Positions 49,339-61,484 of a stretch of DNA of 64,000 nt are shown here, piece after piece. The number at the start of each line of letters is the position of its first letter. The stretch's first letter is position 1. The stretch comes from Augochlora pura (Eukaryota; Arthropoda; Insecta; Hymenoptera; Halictidae): the NCBI RefSeq assembly GCF_028453695.1, contig NC_135781.1, forward strand, positions 7,452,779 through 7,516,778, written 5' to 3'. Both the position numbers and the translations under genes were made by a program. The notes under the pieces were generated by a model, which was not told where the DNA came from, did no database searches, and was given only the letters and a program-made list of their open reading frames with translations.

Positions 49339-50580
49339 TCACCCCGTTCCCCCAACGGCGATGTATCGCGAATCATGCGACGAGAACCGAAGGCCCGCAA
49401 GAACCCTCGAACAACCCCTCTAACGAGACTTTGGCTCTCCCCGGGCCGGGCGCGTGTCAAAGCCTCTCGGCGCGGGTTGTTGCGATTCGAGCCGAGCAAA
49501 TTGACAGCCGCGGAAAAATTGATCGAATCGAAAGGAGAGAAATGAGAATTGGCGAATCCGTAGGAGCTTGTGCGAGTCTTCCTGCCGGAAACGGAGTCCT
49601 CGTTCCGGGCGCGATTCGAGTCGCTCGTAACGAGCCCGTTGTTCCCTCCTCTGGGCACACCACCCGTGTCCAGTTATCCGCTTGAGAACCGACCCCGCAG
49701 TAGATCTTGTTCTCGGAACGAGTTCGATGACGAGCCGGTGTCCCGCGAGATGCGCGGACGTGCCCGTAGACACGTTTCACCTGACCAGACTTTCGCCTTT
49801 ATCGATAATCGGGGATATGCTCTCTTAATCGTCGGAGACTATTCTCGTCGACGAAAAGCAAAATACAAGCGAAAAGTGTCGTCGACGAGGGCAACCGTTT
49901 CCCAGAGTCATCGAACGAGTTCCGAGGCTCTAGACCCGCGGCAAGATCACACACGCACTGACACTGAACGCACACTACTCCATCATTCATCCGAGAGTAT
50001 TTACACGAGCAGATGTACGGGCGTCTCAGCGATCGTGGCTCGGATCTCCTAGAAACCTCGATGCTGGGGAAGACCTTTTGTGTCAAGGCTGATGCTGGCG
50101 AAGTACGAATCGGAAACGTCGTTCGACGAGTGTAATTGGAACAGACGCGGTCTCTTGTGAGGGCATAACTTGAAAATGTTTCATGCAAGGCTTCGTTCTT
50201 AAGAAAATCGAATTCGAAGGGAACTGCCGATCATTTCTTATCGATCGAAATTTCTGTGATCGTTGCGTTTCAGTGATTTCGGCATTCACCTTTTTGCTCG
50301 TTCATTTTCCTAAAAATTAATGCGAACGTACGATTAAAAATTTATCGTAATGAATTTGAAACATCGCCTTTCTTGAGGAGGAAGTCGACTGAAATTTTTC
50401 ACGAAGAGTCAGCCCGTTCCGCAGCGCGGATCCACGATCTCCGAGGCAGGTCGTACAAGCGTGCGCGCATCCATTAGATATAAAGAACTAGCATACTCGC
50501 GTAGAGCCGGCAGCTGGCAGCGCCGGCGCCGGCGCCAGACTCTAACTATTAATCGTGTATAATTTATCTTCTGACCTGTG

Positions 50581-50605
50581 GTGTTGTTGTTGTTGTTGTT
50601 GTTTT
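50581..50605. repeat. (TTG)n microsatellite
   Basis: About seven TTG repeats followed by T5. Confidence 0.9.
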
Positions 50606-50649
50606 TGCTTTTGCCTCACTTGCACGGGGCGTGCGAATACACTACACCC

Positions 50650-50712
50650 GCCACCACCGAACCACCACCAACCACCACCATCACCAACCACCGAACCACC
50701 ACCAACCACCAC
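50650..50712. repeat. CCA-rich minisatellite (two 34-bp copies)
   Basis: ACCACCGAACCACCACCAAC occurs twice, 34 bp apart, in a purine-asymmetric CCA-rich tract. A (GT)9-like run follows at 50868-50886. Confidence 0.85.
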
Positions 50713-50987
50713 TGTCACCTGTGTGCTATCGTCTTGTTGGGGCCCGTCTCTTCGAACGCGCAACCCCCGTACCTGCGTGACACGCAACGCGCGATTCGAC
50801 CGACAATACCGAACGAACAAAACTATACCAAACTATACCTCGGGCCCGACATTCACCCTCCACCACCGGGTGTGTGTGTGTGTGTTGCGTCGCGGATAAA
50901 CCACCGCTTCTCCACCCCTTTCGGGCGCCTCGCAGGTGGCCACTTGGTACAGGGTACGTCTTCACTATTACTAATAGCATGCATCCG

Positions 50988-51019
50988 CCCACCCCCCACC
51001 CCACCCCCCCCCACCGCCC
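50988..51019. repeat. C-run tract, minus-strand G-quadruplex candidate
   Basis: Runs of C3, C6, C4 and C9 separated by single A. The minus strand has four or more G runs with one-base loops. Confidence 0.8.
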
Positions 51020-51974
51020 AAAACACCCCTTTAATGCAACCGCCGCTGCCACCCGATCCCGGGTACATTTCCGACGATTTTTCTGCGTTTTCCACTTCTG
51101 TTTTTTTTTCGCGGGTTCAGTTTCGCGAGATAGACTGTCCGAATGTGCATGGCCAAACGTGATTTATTTACCGTCCCCGTTTCGGGACGCGACCGCGAGA
51201 TGGCGTCAACTGCGCAACCCCCTAGCCTCGTTCTCAACCCTTGGGCCGCCGTTTGTTCTCGTCCGACTCCCGAGAGTTTTTCCATTAGGTGATCGGCTAG
51301 CGATCGATTTTATGTAGAGAGGCAATCGATTTGCTGGAAGTGGTAGCAGTCAGTAGCATGCTGAAGAAACTGTAAGATTATGCAACGAGGTTCTAGAACA
51401 AGCATAGTCTAGAAGAAATCTAGTCTAGATGAATTCTAATCTAGATATAGCTGATTCAGAATTTGCTACTTTTTTGTGATACTGACTGTACAATTTTCTA
51501 CTGCGACAATTTTTACCATTTAAGATCGATACCCATTTTAATAGGGCAATTATGCCCCTTCGGTGGTCCAAGGGTTGAACCGGATCGCGCGCTCGGCAAT
51601 TTTCGACCATTCGCCGACCAGACCGTCGACGTCATTAACAATCGACGGCTAAAACCACAGTGAAGTGATCAAACGATTGTCTGATGGAATGCCAAGTGCG
51701 TGAATCCGGCTTTAGGATCCCCAGCCGCGTAGGGTATCTGTCCCTCTTTTGCTCGGCGAGGGATCGAGGAATAACGATGTTCCGGAGAGAGCAAGGGGTG
51801 GAGGGTAGACCGGGGGTAGCTCGTAAATGGAGGGAACGACCGAAGGCGGACCAATTTTTTTCCCTTTTTTATCGACGATCGTGTCGGGCACAGTATCTAT
51901 CGGGATCTCGGACGATGTTTCGTCGAGTCACGTCGGTGTAACGCGATCTCGTCTCTTCCTGGAGCAGGCATGGG

Positions 51975-52545
51975 CAGAGAGGTGGCCCTGTGTGGCAGCA
52001 AGACCACGCCCTCGAAACATTCTACACAGTATATTGCCAAAGAAAGCTACATCCACTCTGGCTCTCTGCATAAACAGTGCCGTAGCCACGCCACTTCGGG
52101 CATCCAATACGAAGCAAATAACAGAACCACGCCGCTTTCCGGCATTTTATAAAGTAACAGGAACGAAACCACACCCCTCAACACACTGTACATAAAAGTA
52201 TCCTACAATACTTATTCGCTTAGTGCATTTGAAAGCAACTGGACCATAACCGTATATCTTCGGCGCTTTCTGCACAAAGTTGGTAACGAAATCACGCCTT
52301 GTTCGGGCAAACGGAACTGTAACCACGCCCCTCGCTGCACTTTATACAGAAACGGAAGCGAAACCACGCCTGTCGAGGCGTAATACAGAGAAATGCCAGC
52401 AAATCCCATTTGCTCGGTGTATTTGAAACAAATATTAAATATTGAAACAAACAGAGCTAGAACCGTTTGTCTTCGGTGCACTCAACGCAGAGTTACCAAC
52501 GAAACCACTCCCAATCGGAGCAAATAGAACTTTAACTCGGCTCCC
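51975..52545 (-). repeat. Degenerate ~40-bp tandem repeat, same family in opposite orientation
   Basis: Repeated cores ACCACGCCCCTCG, GAAACCACGCC, CACTTTATACAGAAA and GGTAACGAAATCACGCC appear at irregular spacing, with the clearest units at 52290-52390. Read on the minus strand they match the units at 8500-8725. A 60-codon frame from 51970 lies inside it and is rejected as coding. Confidence 0.7.
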
Positions 52546-53039
52546 TTGGGGGCATGTATCCGGAAATCCCAAGGTACACACCTACACACACCTGGATATA
52601 TCGAGCAAAACGTAGGGACGTTATTTTTGTAGGAGCTTTTATTGCGAAGCACTGCTCTCAGGTGAAACTGGGAGGTTATGTCCCATGTTGCCCATGCCTA
52701 TCCTGGAGGAAGTTCTGGTCGCGCGACGCCAGCGAATCTGCAGCTGCGGTCCCGTCTCTTTCCGAGAGACGACGCGGCGAGATTGAAATTCCGTCGCGGC
52801 GCGGGACTGTGCAGCCGTTCGATTCGCGGGCGAGCTTTGCGATCGGCGAGGTCGAGAAGAACGCTTTAATTAGTCGCGAAGATCGGCCCTCGAACCGACG
52901 CGATTCCGTCCTTGCGACGGGACACGACGCGAGCGTAGGCACCAACGAACCGGAGTTATTTCCAGCTCGGTTTGCATGCACTTACAGCAGCTCCCGCCTT
53001 TCAGCGCTCAAGTACCATAGAAGATAAGTGCATGTGTCG

Positions 53040-53353
53040 GTTAAGCGTGCAACTGTACTTCTGCTGACCCGTGGTTCACGTTCAAGGGTGACGCGAACGC
53101 GTCCCCGAAGGTCACGCGACCACGCAGCTTACTTTCAGCGGAGACGCCGACCGGTCCCGCGTTTCCGCTAGATTCCTGCGCGACCGAACGATCCGCGAAC
53201 GATCCTTCTGGCAACTTTGCTGTCTCCGACCGGTCGGGTCACTTCGTCGGCGACCGTTTCGCGCAACAATCTAGCGGAAGACACGCGATTCTACCTCGAA
53301 CAGTTCTTGGCAGCGTCAGACTAATCCCTTCGACGTCAGATCAAGATAACACG
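53040..53353 (+). promoter_or_regulatory. Candidate alternative promoter and 5'UTR exon ending in a GTGAGT donor
   Basis: CpG-rich sequence with Inr-like words (GTCAGACT at 53317, GTCAGATC at 53336) and CACGA|GTGAGTAAC at 53354, followed by an abrupt change to AT-rich, intron-like sequence. It lies inside the Shank intron, so it might start a shorter Shank isoform or a nested gene. Speculative. Confidence 0.2.
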
Positions 53354-54335
53354 AGTGAGTAACTTCCTTCTGCCTTCTTAACTTTGCTGTTCTTCGTTTC
53401 TATTCATAATCATACTATATCATATCCGAACGATACCGAGCTTAGTTCGTACTCTCTAAATTTGAAAGAATGGAGCCACTCTGCGACAGGGTTATACATT
53501 ATGGAGAACCCGGAATTTCGCGTTCCCAAGTCTCATGATACATGAATTGTTTCAATTCTTTGGATGTAAGAGGATATCTCTGTGTTAGATTGCAGCGCCG
53601 AATGTAAGTGCGAGACATCAATAATTGAGTTTATATTAGTTGCTTATAGCAATCGAGTTTTAGTCGACTTAAATGTGCTCCGCGATTTTTACAATCGATC
53701 AAGGAATTTGTTTTAATTTTTGAAATTCTGACGACATTTCCTGTGTCGATTGAACGCGTCATAATTGAATTTATATTCACGACATGCAAATAAGTCAACG
53801 ATCTTTGAAATATCGTGTTGTTAACTATAATTAAACAATATTATTTAAGCAATAACTCCGTCATAGACATCGATCTTGGCGTCTGAAAAATGTTTCAAAA
53901 ACACAGAAAAGCGTATTGCTAGTAGAGTCTATTAAAATAACCGTTGACGAATAAATAGTTTTATCTATAAATTCGATGTACTCTCTTTACATAATGTAAT
54001 CCGCGCAGACCCTCGATCAGAGTGAACATTCCCTTTGCGCGCGATCTCGCCGCTCTCGAATCAAGATCACTCTCGACCAGTCTACCACTCTTTCAAACTT
54101 GGAGAGCACTTGCCCGGTGTCGATGGAAATCGAAACAGAAGAGGACTGTGCCTAGTCGGCCGAAACAAAAATGCGTGCCGCGATCGATGACGATTTATTC
54201 AGTACCGGGCGGTTCTCTCTGGAAAAGCGTCGCGCAGCGAGCATAATCGCGCGCCAGGAGGAGAGAGAGCCTGCTGCGGAGCGGCGTCAAGGCCGCGGAG
54301 CTTCTCGAGTCGCGCGGCGACTTTCGTTTTCAGCC

Positions 54336-54383
54336 GGCTCGGCGGCTCGGCGGCTCGGCGGCTCGGCGGCTCGGCGGCTCGGC
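54336..54383. repeat. Perfect 8-bp tandem repeat (GGCTCGGC)6
   Basis: Six exact copies of GGCTCGGC. It is embedded in a CpG-rich block (54150-54750). Confidence 0.95.
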
Positions 54384-56650
54384 GGGGAACCGTTGGATCG
54401 CCTGGATCGCGCGCGGACTCTCGATCCCCGGCGATTTTCGATTTTCCGAGCCGGTCGATCCTCGTCTCCGGCGCGCCGGCCCGATCGGCGGCGACGCTTT
54501 CAGCTCGATCGAGCAGCCCGGTTGCGTAATCCAGAGCCGGGCGCCTCGACTCGCTGCGAGGGAAAGCGCCACGGTGCTTGTCTTCCAGGATTAAATATCA
54601 AAAGTCATCGAACACTGCCGTGAAACGAGCCCGATCCGACGTACGGTTCGCCGTCACGACAGCGAGGCGGATCGGTGACGCATGCCCCGCGGTTTTTATC
54701 GGCGCCGCGCCGCAACGCTTCGATTACGCGCCGATTACGCGTCTTTTCCACGTAGAAAACCGTCTAATCGGAACCCAGGAAGACGTTGAATCACTCGATT
54801 CCTTCGTCCGCGCGACGCATTCGGTAAACCGCCGTAACGATCGTTGTTGTTTTTCTGTTGTAAATCTTGTCTAGTCTGCTAACGATCGCCGAACATGCCA
54901 TTGTTGCTGTTCCGTGACGTTTCGTCTAAATAATTCACAATCTTTTTATTCGATGAAAAAGTGCTTCGTGAGACGAATATACTCCTGCTGGCATTAACGA
55001 TCGACGCATACAAGGTAATGGTGTTTTATCATTAATAGCTTGGAACGAATTAAATCGGGCAGCGAGTGAATATAATCGGGAACTTTGAAAATTTGATCGG
55101 CCCTGTCGTGCGACGCTGCCGAATATAAAATAGATGGAAAAGACGAAATCGGTCGACCCGGTGGCCGAAGGAAACGGAGCTAGTTTCCTCGCCGACGGAA
55201 TCTTCGATCGTTAACCTATTCATAAACGTCGTCCGCTCTCTCCTTGCCCTAATTTATATAACCCACATTATCGTCGGCCGGTGGCCGCTTCTGACTGTCA
55301 GCAAAGTTGTCAGATCTTTTGTTCCCCCATTTCATTCGAAGGAAAAGTGGAGCGTCGCTTTACCCCAGTTCGCTATGTGTACAGCGATCTACGGGGACTA
55401 CCTGTCCCGTTTATTAGCCAAATGAAACGTTTTAATCGCGACGCGCGCGGCTTGTGTGTACCTCTCTGCTCGCCGGACGGATCAAAATCGTCCGCGAAAC
55501 ATCGAACCGCTTTTAGCCGGCCATCGATTTTTTTTCGCGTTTACCAGGAATTTGCTTGAAAACACGCGAGCGCGCGCGCGCGGCAAGTTGTGTTCCGATG
55601 CTATCTGACCAGGGAAAAACCGCGTGCTCGGAGATTATCGCTGACCGTGCGTCTTATCTGCGCGTGGATCGGGAAATATTGCGACCTGGTTTCCAATCGA
55701 AACGTATCTCTCCCGGATCGCCCTCGAATAGGCATGCCTCCCTCGGAACCGACGACTGAAACGCGTCCTTTCATAGATCGCTGTTACGATCGCTTCGTTG
55801 CCGTTATCGCGCGCACGCGATTCTTTTTCGATCTGGAATCGGGTCCCCGTTTCTACGGGATGGTTTGCGGAAACGTCGTCGAATTATCCGACTGTTCCGT
55901 GCCTGACTCGTTGTCGGTTATCTCTTGTAAACTTGAACTCGTTGATAAAATATACCGTCGAACGTTTCATATTTCGATTCGTCGTAGGGAGAAATTATTG
56001 ATATTTCTTCCCTCGTTGAAGAATAATACAATTTTACGATAAAAATCAGCTGATTTCTGGATATTTCAGAAACTATTCAGTGATAATCTATTAAAGTTGA
56101 GATAAATGAGAATTGCGAATTAACTGTAAAAGATGCTACTAATAATACAAAGTACAATTCTTATTATAATTGAATGAAAAAAGGTAATCGATAGAAATAT
56201 TTAATTACATATTTTCAATTTTTACTTCTCCTCATAACTTTTTCTCTTTTATTCATTAACGCCGTGGTCAATGTAGGTGCTACTATCTATTGTTTATTTA
56301 TGAAGAGATAAAATATTGAATTTATCGACCGATAGATCGTATGATAAAGATGTGTCCAGACACCATAACTTCCAATGAAAATGACGCTTTATACTGATTG
56401 TCTCCTGAACTACCTATTCTATCGATTTCCTGGAACAAACTCTCCGTTCGTTTCCAAGAATAAACTTGTTATTTCGAAAAAATCGAAGGAGAATCGTCGA
56501 GAGAGCATCAACAGGTCCTTCTTCGCTTCTGATTAGGTGACAGTTAGTCGGGTTAATTATCGGCAGGCGACAGTAATTGTGACGATGATATCGTGGCGTT
56601 ATTGGCAGACCATCGATGTCACGGATACCCTTATCATCGTGGCCTAGGGG

Positions 56651-56683
56651 TAGGGATGGGAATAGGGATAGGGATAGGGATAG
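56651..56683. repeat. (TAGGGA)n hexamer repeat
   Basis: About five imperfect TAGGGA units. It resembles but is not the TTAGG insect telomere repeat. Confidence 0.85.
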
Positions 56684-57239
56684 ACGTAGGATCGTACTCG
56701 GCCAGGTATCCAGATAGCGAGCGTACCGGAACCGACGACCGCACATTACGGGTGTACCGGTGCACCGACGTGTGTACCACAGGTATCCGACGCGGGATCT
56801 CACCACGGATAAATTCATCGCAATGCGATGGGATCCGCGGCCATCTCTCCCTCTCTCTCGCTCGATCGCTCTTTCCCCATCTCTCTCCGTTGGACCACGA
56901 ATAGATGCTCGTGGGCGTAAGATCATTGTGATCCGCGATCGTGAACCAGGATCATCCTTCACTTCCGATACCATCGTCCTCTCTCGCCCCCACTCCGCGT
57001 TCTCCGCTCGCTTCGGGACCGCAGTTCCCATTGCGCGTTTGCCCGGACACAAAGGAGCGTTTGTCCCGATGGTCACTGACACGCTCGCTGAAAACCACCT
57101 CGCGATAATCTTTCAACTTGCCCCGGCTCCCAGAAACGCTGCGAACCTACGGCTGCCAGGTGGACTGCAGATTTTTATCTGCCGGCAGCCAGTTCTTGGG
57201 CACGTTCGCAGTTCCATCGGGTATTCCTACCAAAACGGA

Positions 57240-57650
57240 AAATACCGGTATTATGCCAACCGCTTTCGGTCGTGCCTTCGTAACCCTTATCGGAACAGAA
57301 ATTAAGCAACGACCGGTATATTTACCTGTATTTACCGGCAATTTTTCAGACCCTTAGATTTCGTTACAACGTCCGAGATGATTCTCTTTAAGCGTGGGTT
57401 AATAACCGGTATTATTTTCTTGTCGTTATTATATTTACCGGTCTTATAATGTTCCTTACAACAGGCTGGTTATAGTATAATAAGAGCACGAAGACTCGTC
57501 ACATTACTCTTTAATGACTGCCGCCGAAATACCGAAATAATGCCGGTATTTATTTCGGTATTATATCGGTTTCGGTAATACGAAAGTATTGATGTTCCGG
57601 TATTATACCGGCTTCGGCGTAGCTTCGCTGGAACAATACCGGTATTAAAA
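57240..57650. repeat. Cluster of ACCGGTAT / CCGGTATT motifs
   Basis: CCGGTAT or its complement ATACCGG, often as the palindrome ATACCGGTAT, recurs at 57243, 57312, 57405, 57543, 57597, 57606 and 57637, with near-matches such as TTTCGGTATT between. Spacing is irregular, so it is either a decayed repeat or a cluster of binding sites. Confidence 0.6.
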
Positions 57651-58398
57651 TTATTCCGGCGTGGAGACCCGAGTTCCGCTGCCTCCTCCTGTTCGAAATT
57701 CTGAAATTCGACATTTTCACAGTTTTCATTTTCAAGATTGTTTCATCCGTTAAGTCGACGTTTGTACGACTTTGTTCGTACGTCGAGCGTAGAAACGATT
57801 CGCTAAGCAGCGCGCAGAATTAAAAAGAAGCCGAAGTGTATCGGATTCCGCGACAACGTTATTCAATCCGCTGCCAGACGATGCGCAACATTTTACGGCC
57901 AATTTGTGCCGAACCGTCTCCGGATCGGCCTTGCTTCAACGTTTCGTTTTTACTGGCAAGGGGGGGAGAAACATAAATATCGGATTTCATAAAGTCCCAG
58001 AAACGGACTTATCGATTGAAATTGTATTGGTGGAGGAGTGCACTCTGCATCCGACCCCATGCATCACTCCGGTTACGATCTATCGTGGAAACACGGGGGA
58101 GCCCAGCCTTTAGGAAATCAGAACCGTCTGCTCTTATGCATTTTACTTTACGGCTCTCCGATCTGCATAAAATCGGATTCTCTTTAACTCTCTATGGGCC
58201 TATGCAGCTTTCAGGTTACGTAATAATATGTCGACGTTTCACGAAATAATTTTAGATTTTTCACAAACTGGTGCATATCTCTTCATCAATCTCCTCATCA
58301 TCTCACAGATTAGCAATAACAATATTCATGATGGTTTGCAGCACTGTCAACCTGAAATATCAATGTAAATGTCTTACAAGTTGTCTGCAGATAGATAT

Positions 58399-58457
58399 TT
58401 AACCCTTTGAAAATCTAATCATAGTAATTGTAAAGAAAATGGTACGGCAGGGGTTAA
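58399..58457 (+). mobile_element. Family A MITE, internally deleted 51-bp copy
   Basis: TTAA-CCCTTTG on the left and AAATGGTACGGCAGGGG-TTAA on the right. The last ~33 bp match the R end of the 41.6-kb copy (GTAATTGTAAAGAAAATGG). Almost the whole interior is gone. Confidence 0.65.
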
Positions 58458-58512
58458 CAGTCACGGCAGAGAAAAGTGACAGAATAACACATAGAAATGG
58501 AGTCACGTAATA

Positions 58513-58926
58513 TTAATCGTTTGCCGTACGATTTTCTTCACAAACACTGTTTACTATATTCTCTTGAATGCTTAAACAAGCTGTTTATTGTAAAAGTGGC
58601 ATTATTTATTTTAAAATTCAGATACTTAAAGATTTCGCATTTTAATCTATTTAAAAATATTAGCAACTGATAGCATGACAGTATTATGCTTTCACGTGTC
58701 TAATGAACCTATAGACATTAATAAAAATTAAATTATAAATGTGAATATTGAAATAACAAGTTCGATGTTTTTGGCAAATGGACTTGGAGTACTTCCAAAA
58801 TAAACAGCTCAAATATCAATGACAAACGAACAGCATTTCGTTCCAATTGAAACGAACGGAACAACAGATTGCTACCGCAAAAAAACCAAGTCCGAGTCAA
58901 ACTCGTCGAAGTATGAAAGGGGTTAA
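58513..58926 (-). mobile_element. piggyBac-like MITE, family A (longer copy, ~406 bp)
   Basis: TTAA lies at both ends. The left terminus TTTGCCGTACGATTTTCTTCACAA is the R end of the family; the right terminus contains GAGTCAAACTCGTCGAAGTA and AAAGGGG, the L end. The interior is longer than in the 244-bp copies and unlike them, so it may hold an insertion or be a different subfamily. Confidence 0.6.
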
Positions 58927-59581
58927 ACTCGTCGAACTTTCTCCGAGGTTATATAGTTATTCTACCGAGGACTTCCAGACGTTTTTTTCCCGCGAGCGCG
59001 GTGTACGTTACAATGCGCGTGTTCGCAGAGAACAGTGGAAAGTTTGACGAGTGGTTACGCGGATCTAGTAGGAAGTCCGCGATCCCGACGGCATCCGATT
59101 CCGATCGGAGGATCGCGGAAATAAAGAACGGGGCGGTCGACGGTGCGGGAGGGCACGGCGGATCCTCTCTAGATCGCCGATCCCCTCTCGGTCTTCCGTG
59201 GAAAAATCGTAGCGCGCCGCGCGCGATACCCTTTGCATCCGCGGCTATCGTTCGAGATGCGATCGGACGTATCGTACGTTTTCGTACGCTGTTCCGTGTA
59301 ATTGAATGAAGGCCGTGCCCGGGGATCGTGACCGATCGGCGAGATCGCGATACGGAATGATCGAGGAAGCCGCGACCGATGTGTCTAATTGGAACCCGTT
59401 CCGTTTACCGTGATTAAGGCGTCGCGGACGGGTGCATATCCGAGGATCGTTTGCGGTATTTGTAAAGAAAACATTGTTTTAGGTACTTGAATATATACTC
59501 TTTGGAACGAGTAAACGTCGATTACGGTGCTCTATGAATATTTTATTCGAAGATATACACTTTTGAATGGCAATTCGGTTG

Positions 59582-59835
59582 GTAACCCCTTGCAGTATTT
59601 TTATCTTCGCAGTTACAATGATTAAATAATTTTCGGTTGGAATAATTTCTTGGAGGAAAAATAAAATTAATATTTATAGTGTGCTTCCAATTACTTCAGC
59701 GTTTAAATATTAGTGGCAAAAAAAAAACAGAATTTTATTTCGACTTAAAAAGACGAAATAACATCCTTAATTAACAAGTTATTGTTAGAAATCATAATCA
59801 CGAGTCAGACTCGTCAAAGTACGGCAAGGGGTTAA
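59582..59835 (-). mobile_element. piggyBac-like MITE, family A (complete, 246 bp)
   Basis: Read on the minus strand it aligns end to end with the copy at 41574-41817: CCCCTTGCCGTAC, GAGTCTGACTCG, GATTTCTAAC, AATATTTAAA, ATAAATAT. The right flank is TTAA; the left flank is GTAA, probably one mutation from TTAA. Confidence 0.8.
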
Positions 59836-60662
59836 AATAAAATCACTGTGTACTCTAAACGAAATTCCGCAGTGGCGCAAACACCACTTTATTTCTTCTT
59901 TATAAAATCTTCGATTTATTTCTTTTATTTGTTTAAATTTATGACAAGTCTTTATAAACTCATTAACTAATATTCTAATCCTCTTTTATTCAAAATAACA
60001 TACGTTTTCGTTTACAATACTCTTACAAAAATTTAAAGATGCTCCGTCTCGAATACTAAAACATTTTTGGCTGCCGAGTTTCTTGAGAAAAAACTCGCGC
60101 AAAATCTGACCGCTCTCAGCGCCGCCGTGTAAAAATCGAGCGTAGCTCGTTGCAACGGATGCAACGCCGATGCATCCCCCAGCGTGTTACGGTATCGGGC
60201 GTACTAGTTCTCGGTAGGCGGCGGTCCGCGCAGCGTCGGATCGGCGCCGATCGTTCGTTTCATTCCGCGACGCGGGAGCAGGATCGCCGCTCCGGGGTGG
60301 ATCGGAGCGGACCGGGTCCCTCCAGCTGCGCGGAGTTGTCTTCCACTTCTGGAAAGCTAGCCCATCGATCTCCATTCGATCTACTCCCTCGAACCGGAGC
60401 GTCGGCGAGCGTCGACGAGCTTCGGTATAAATAGCCCCGGCTCGATCGTACGCGATCAACAACTCGCGTGCATTTGTTCCGCGTCTACGGCGGGAGGATT
60501 TGTTGATCCTGACAGTGGAGTCACGAGGCGGCCGTTTGTCCCTCTCCTACCCCCCCTCCCCCCTCTCTCTCCTCTCATTTCTTCTTTATGGTCTCCTTTC
60601 CGATCTTCGGCGGCCGCGAGAGCCTCGTGGCTCTCTTCGGATCCGCCGGCTCTCTTCTCTCT

Positions 60663-60689
60663 CTTCTCTGTCTCTCTCACTCTTTCTAT

Positions 60690-60733
<44 letters not shown>

Positions 60734-60740
60734 TCTTGTC
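60663..60740. repeat. TC-rich microsatellite
   Basis: A pure CT run at 60694-60726 in a pyrimidine-rich block (60540-60760). A comparable TC-rich block is at 48185-48285, and shorter ones at 28500-28530 and 29665-29700. Confidence 0.9.
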
Positions 60741-61484
60741 TCTCCTGGCTCTCTCGTCTCTCGTCATCGTTTTCCACGCATGCATGTATGTACACGCGCG
60801 TGCGAGCCGCGTACCGATCGCGCTCCGAGCCCGTTCGCGGAATCGTTCAATAAACCACTCCGTGGCCGGACAGACCGTATTCATTGGTGCAAATCGATCG
60901 GGAAACGCTTCACAGCCGCGGACCGACCAGACACCGCCGCGCAGCGGAACGAAGAAACACCTATTTTCTTGGACATTGTCGCCCAAAAAATTTATTCCAT
61001 CTGAAAAAGTGTTCACACACTTCCCGACGCGAATGTATTAGGCTTGCGTCAGTAATGGCAGCTGTTAGCAGTCAATTTCTCGATACTTTAAAACTTTAAT
61101 ACTGAAGGAGCGTATTTAGGCATTTTAGACCTTGGGTGGTTTCGAAGTTTAAGTTGCTCGAATTATGATGATAGAGAGTGAAATAGATTTTTTGGAACGA
61201 ATTTAATGGATTTCTTCGATACAGTTGTTACCCGGTGAAGTTTAAATTGAATTAGAGTATATTTAGAAGAAAGTCGTTGTTAAGAAGATACTCAGAAATA
61301 TGTGAAATATTGAAAAATTATAAAATATTTGGATAGTTTAGGTAATAATAGTTATTTAAAGTGGAGCAACTGAAAAACGAAAGAAACGGAATTTTCTTAG
61401 TAATCAGATTCACACGCATTTAGATTAAAACTTAATGCGAATGTAAAGTTCATTTCTTTATGTTTTCTTATGACCATATGTATG

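Larger units (their letters stand above)
46862..51974 (+). other. Shank intron, first part
   Basis: Follows the donor at 46853. Contains the TTAA element, the TC block, C38, the CCA and C-run tracts, and CTAGTCTAGA-type short repeats at 51385-51450. No sequence encoding the expected continuation of the SPN domain (a conserved N-Y-G-L-F stretch) was found. Confidence 0.55.
52546..57239 (+). other. Shank intron, middle part
   Basis: CpG-rich 52680-53350, 54000-54850 and 55280-55960; AT-rich 53390-54000 and 56040-56400. Open frames are short and without recognisable motifs. Confidence 0.5.

Noticed and set aside
50653..50712. CCA/CAC-rich tract as a Pro/Thr-rich coding exon
   Set aside because: Simple-repeat origin with a 34-bp duplication that breaks the frame.
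56651..56683. TAGGGA repeat as an interstitial telomere
   Set aside because: The unit is a hexamer TAGGGA, not the insect TTAGG repeat, and the array is very short.
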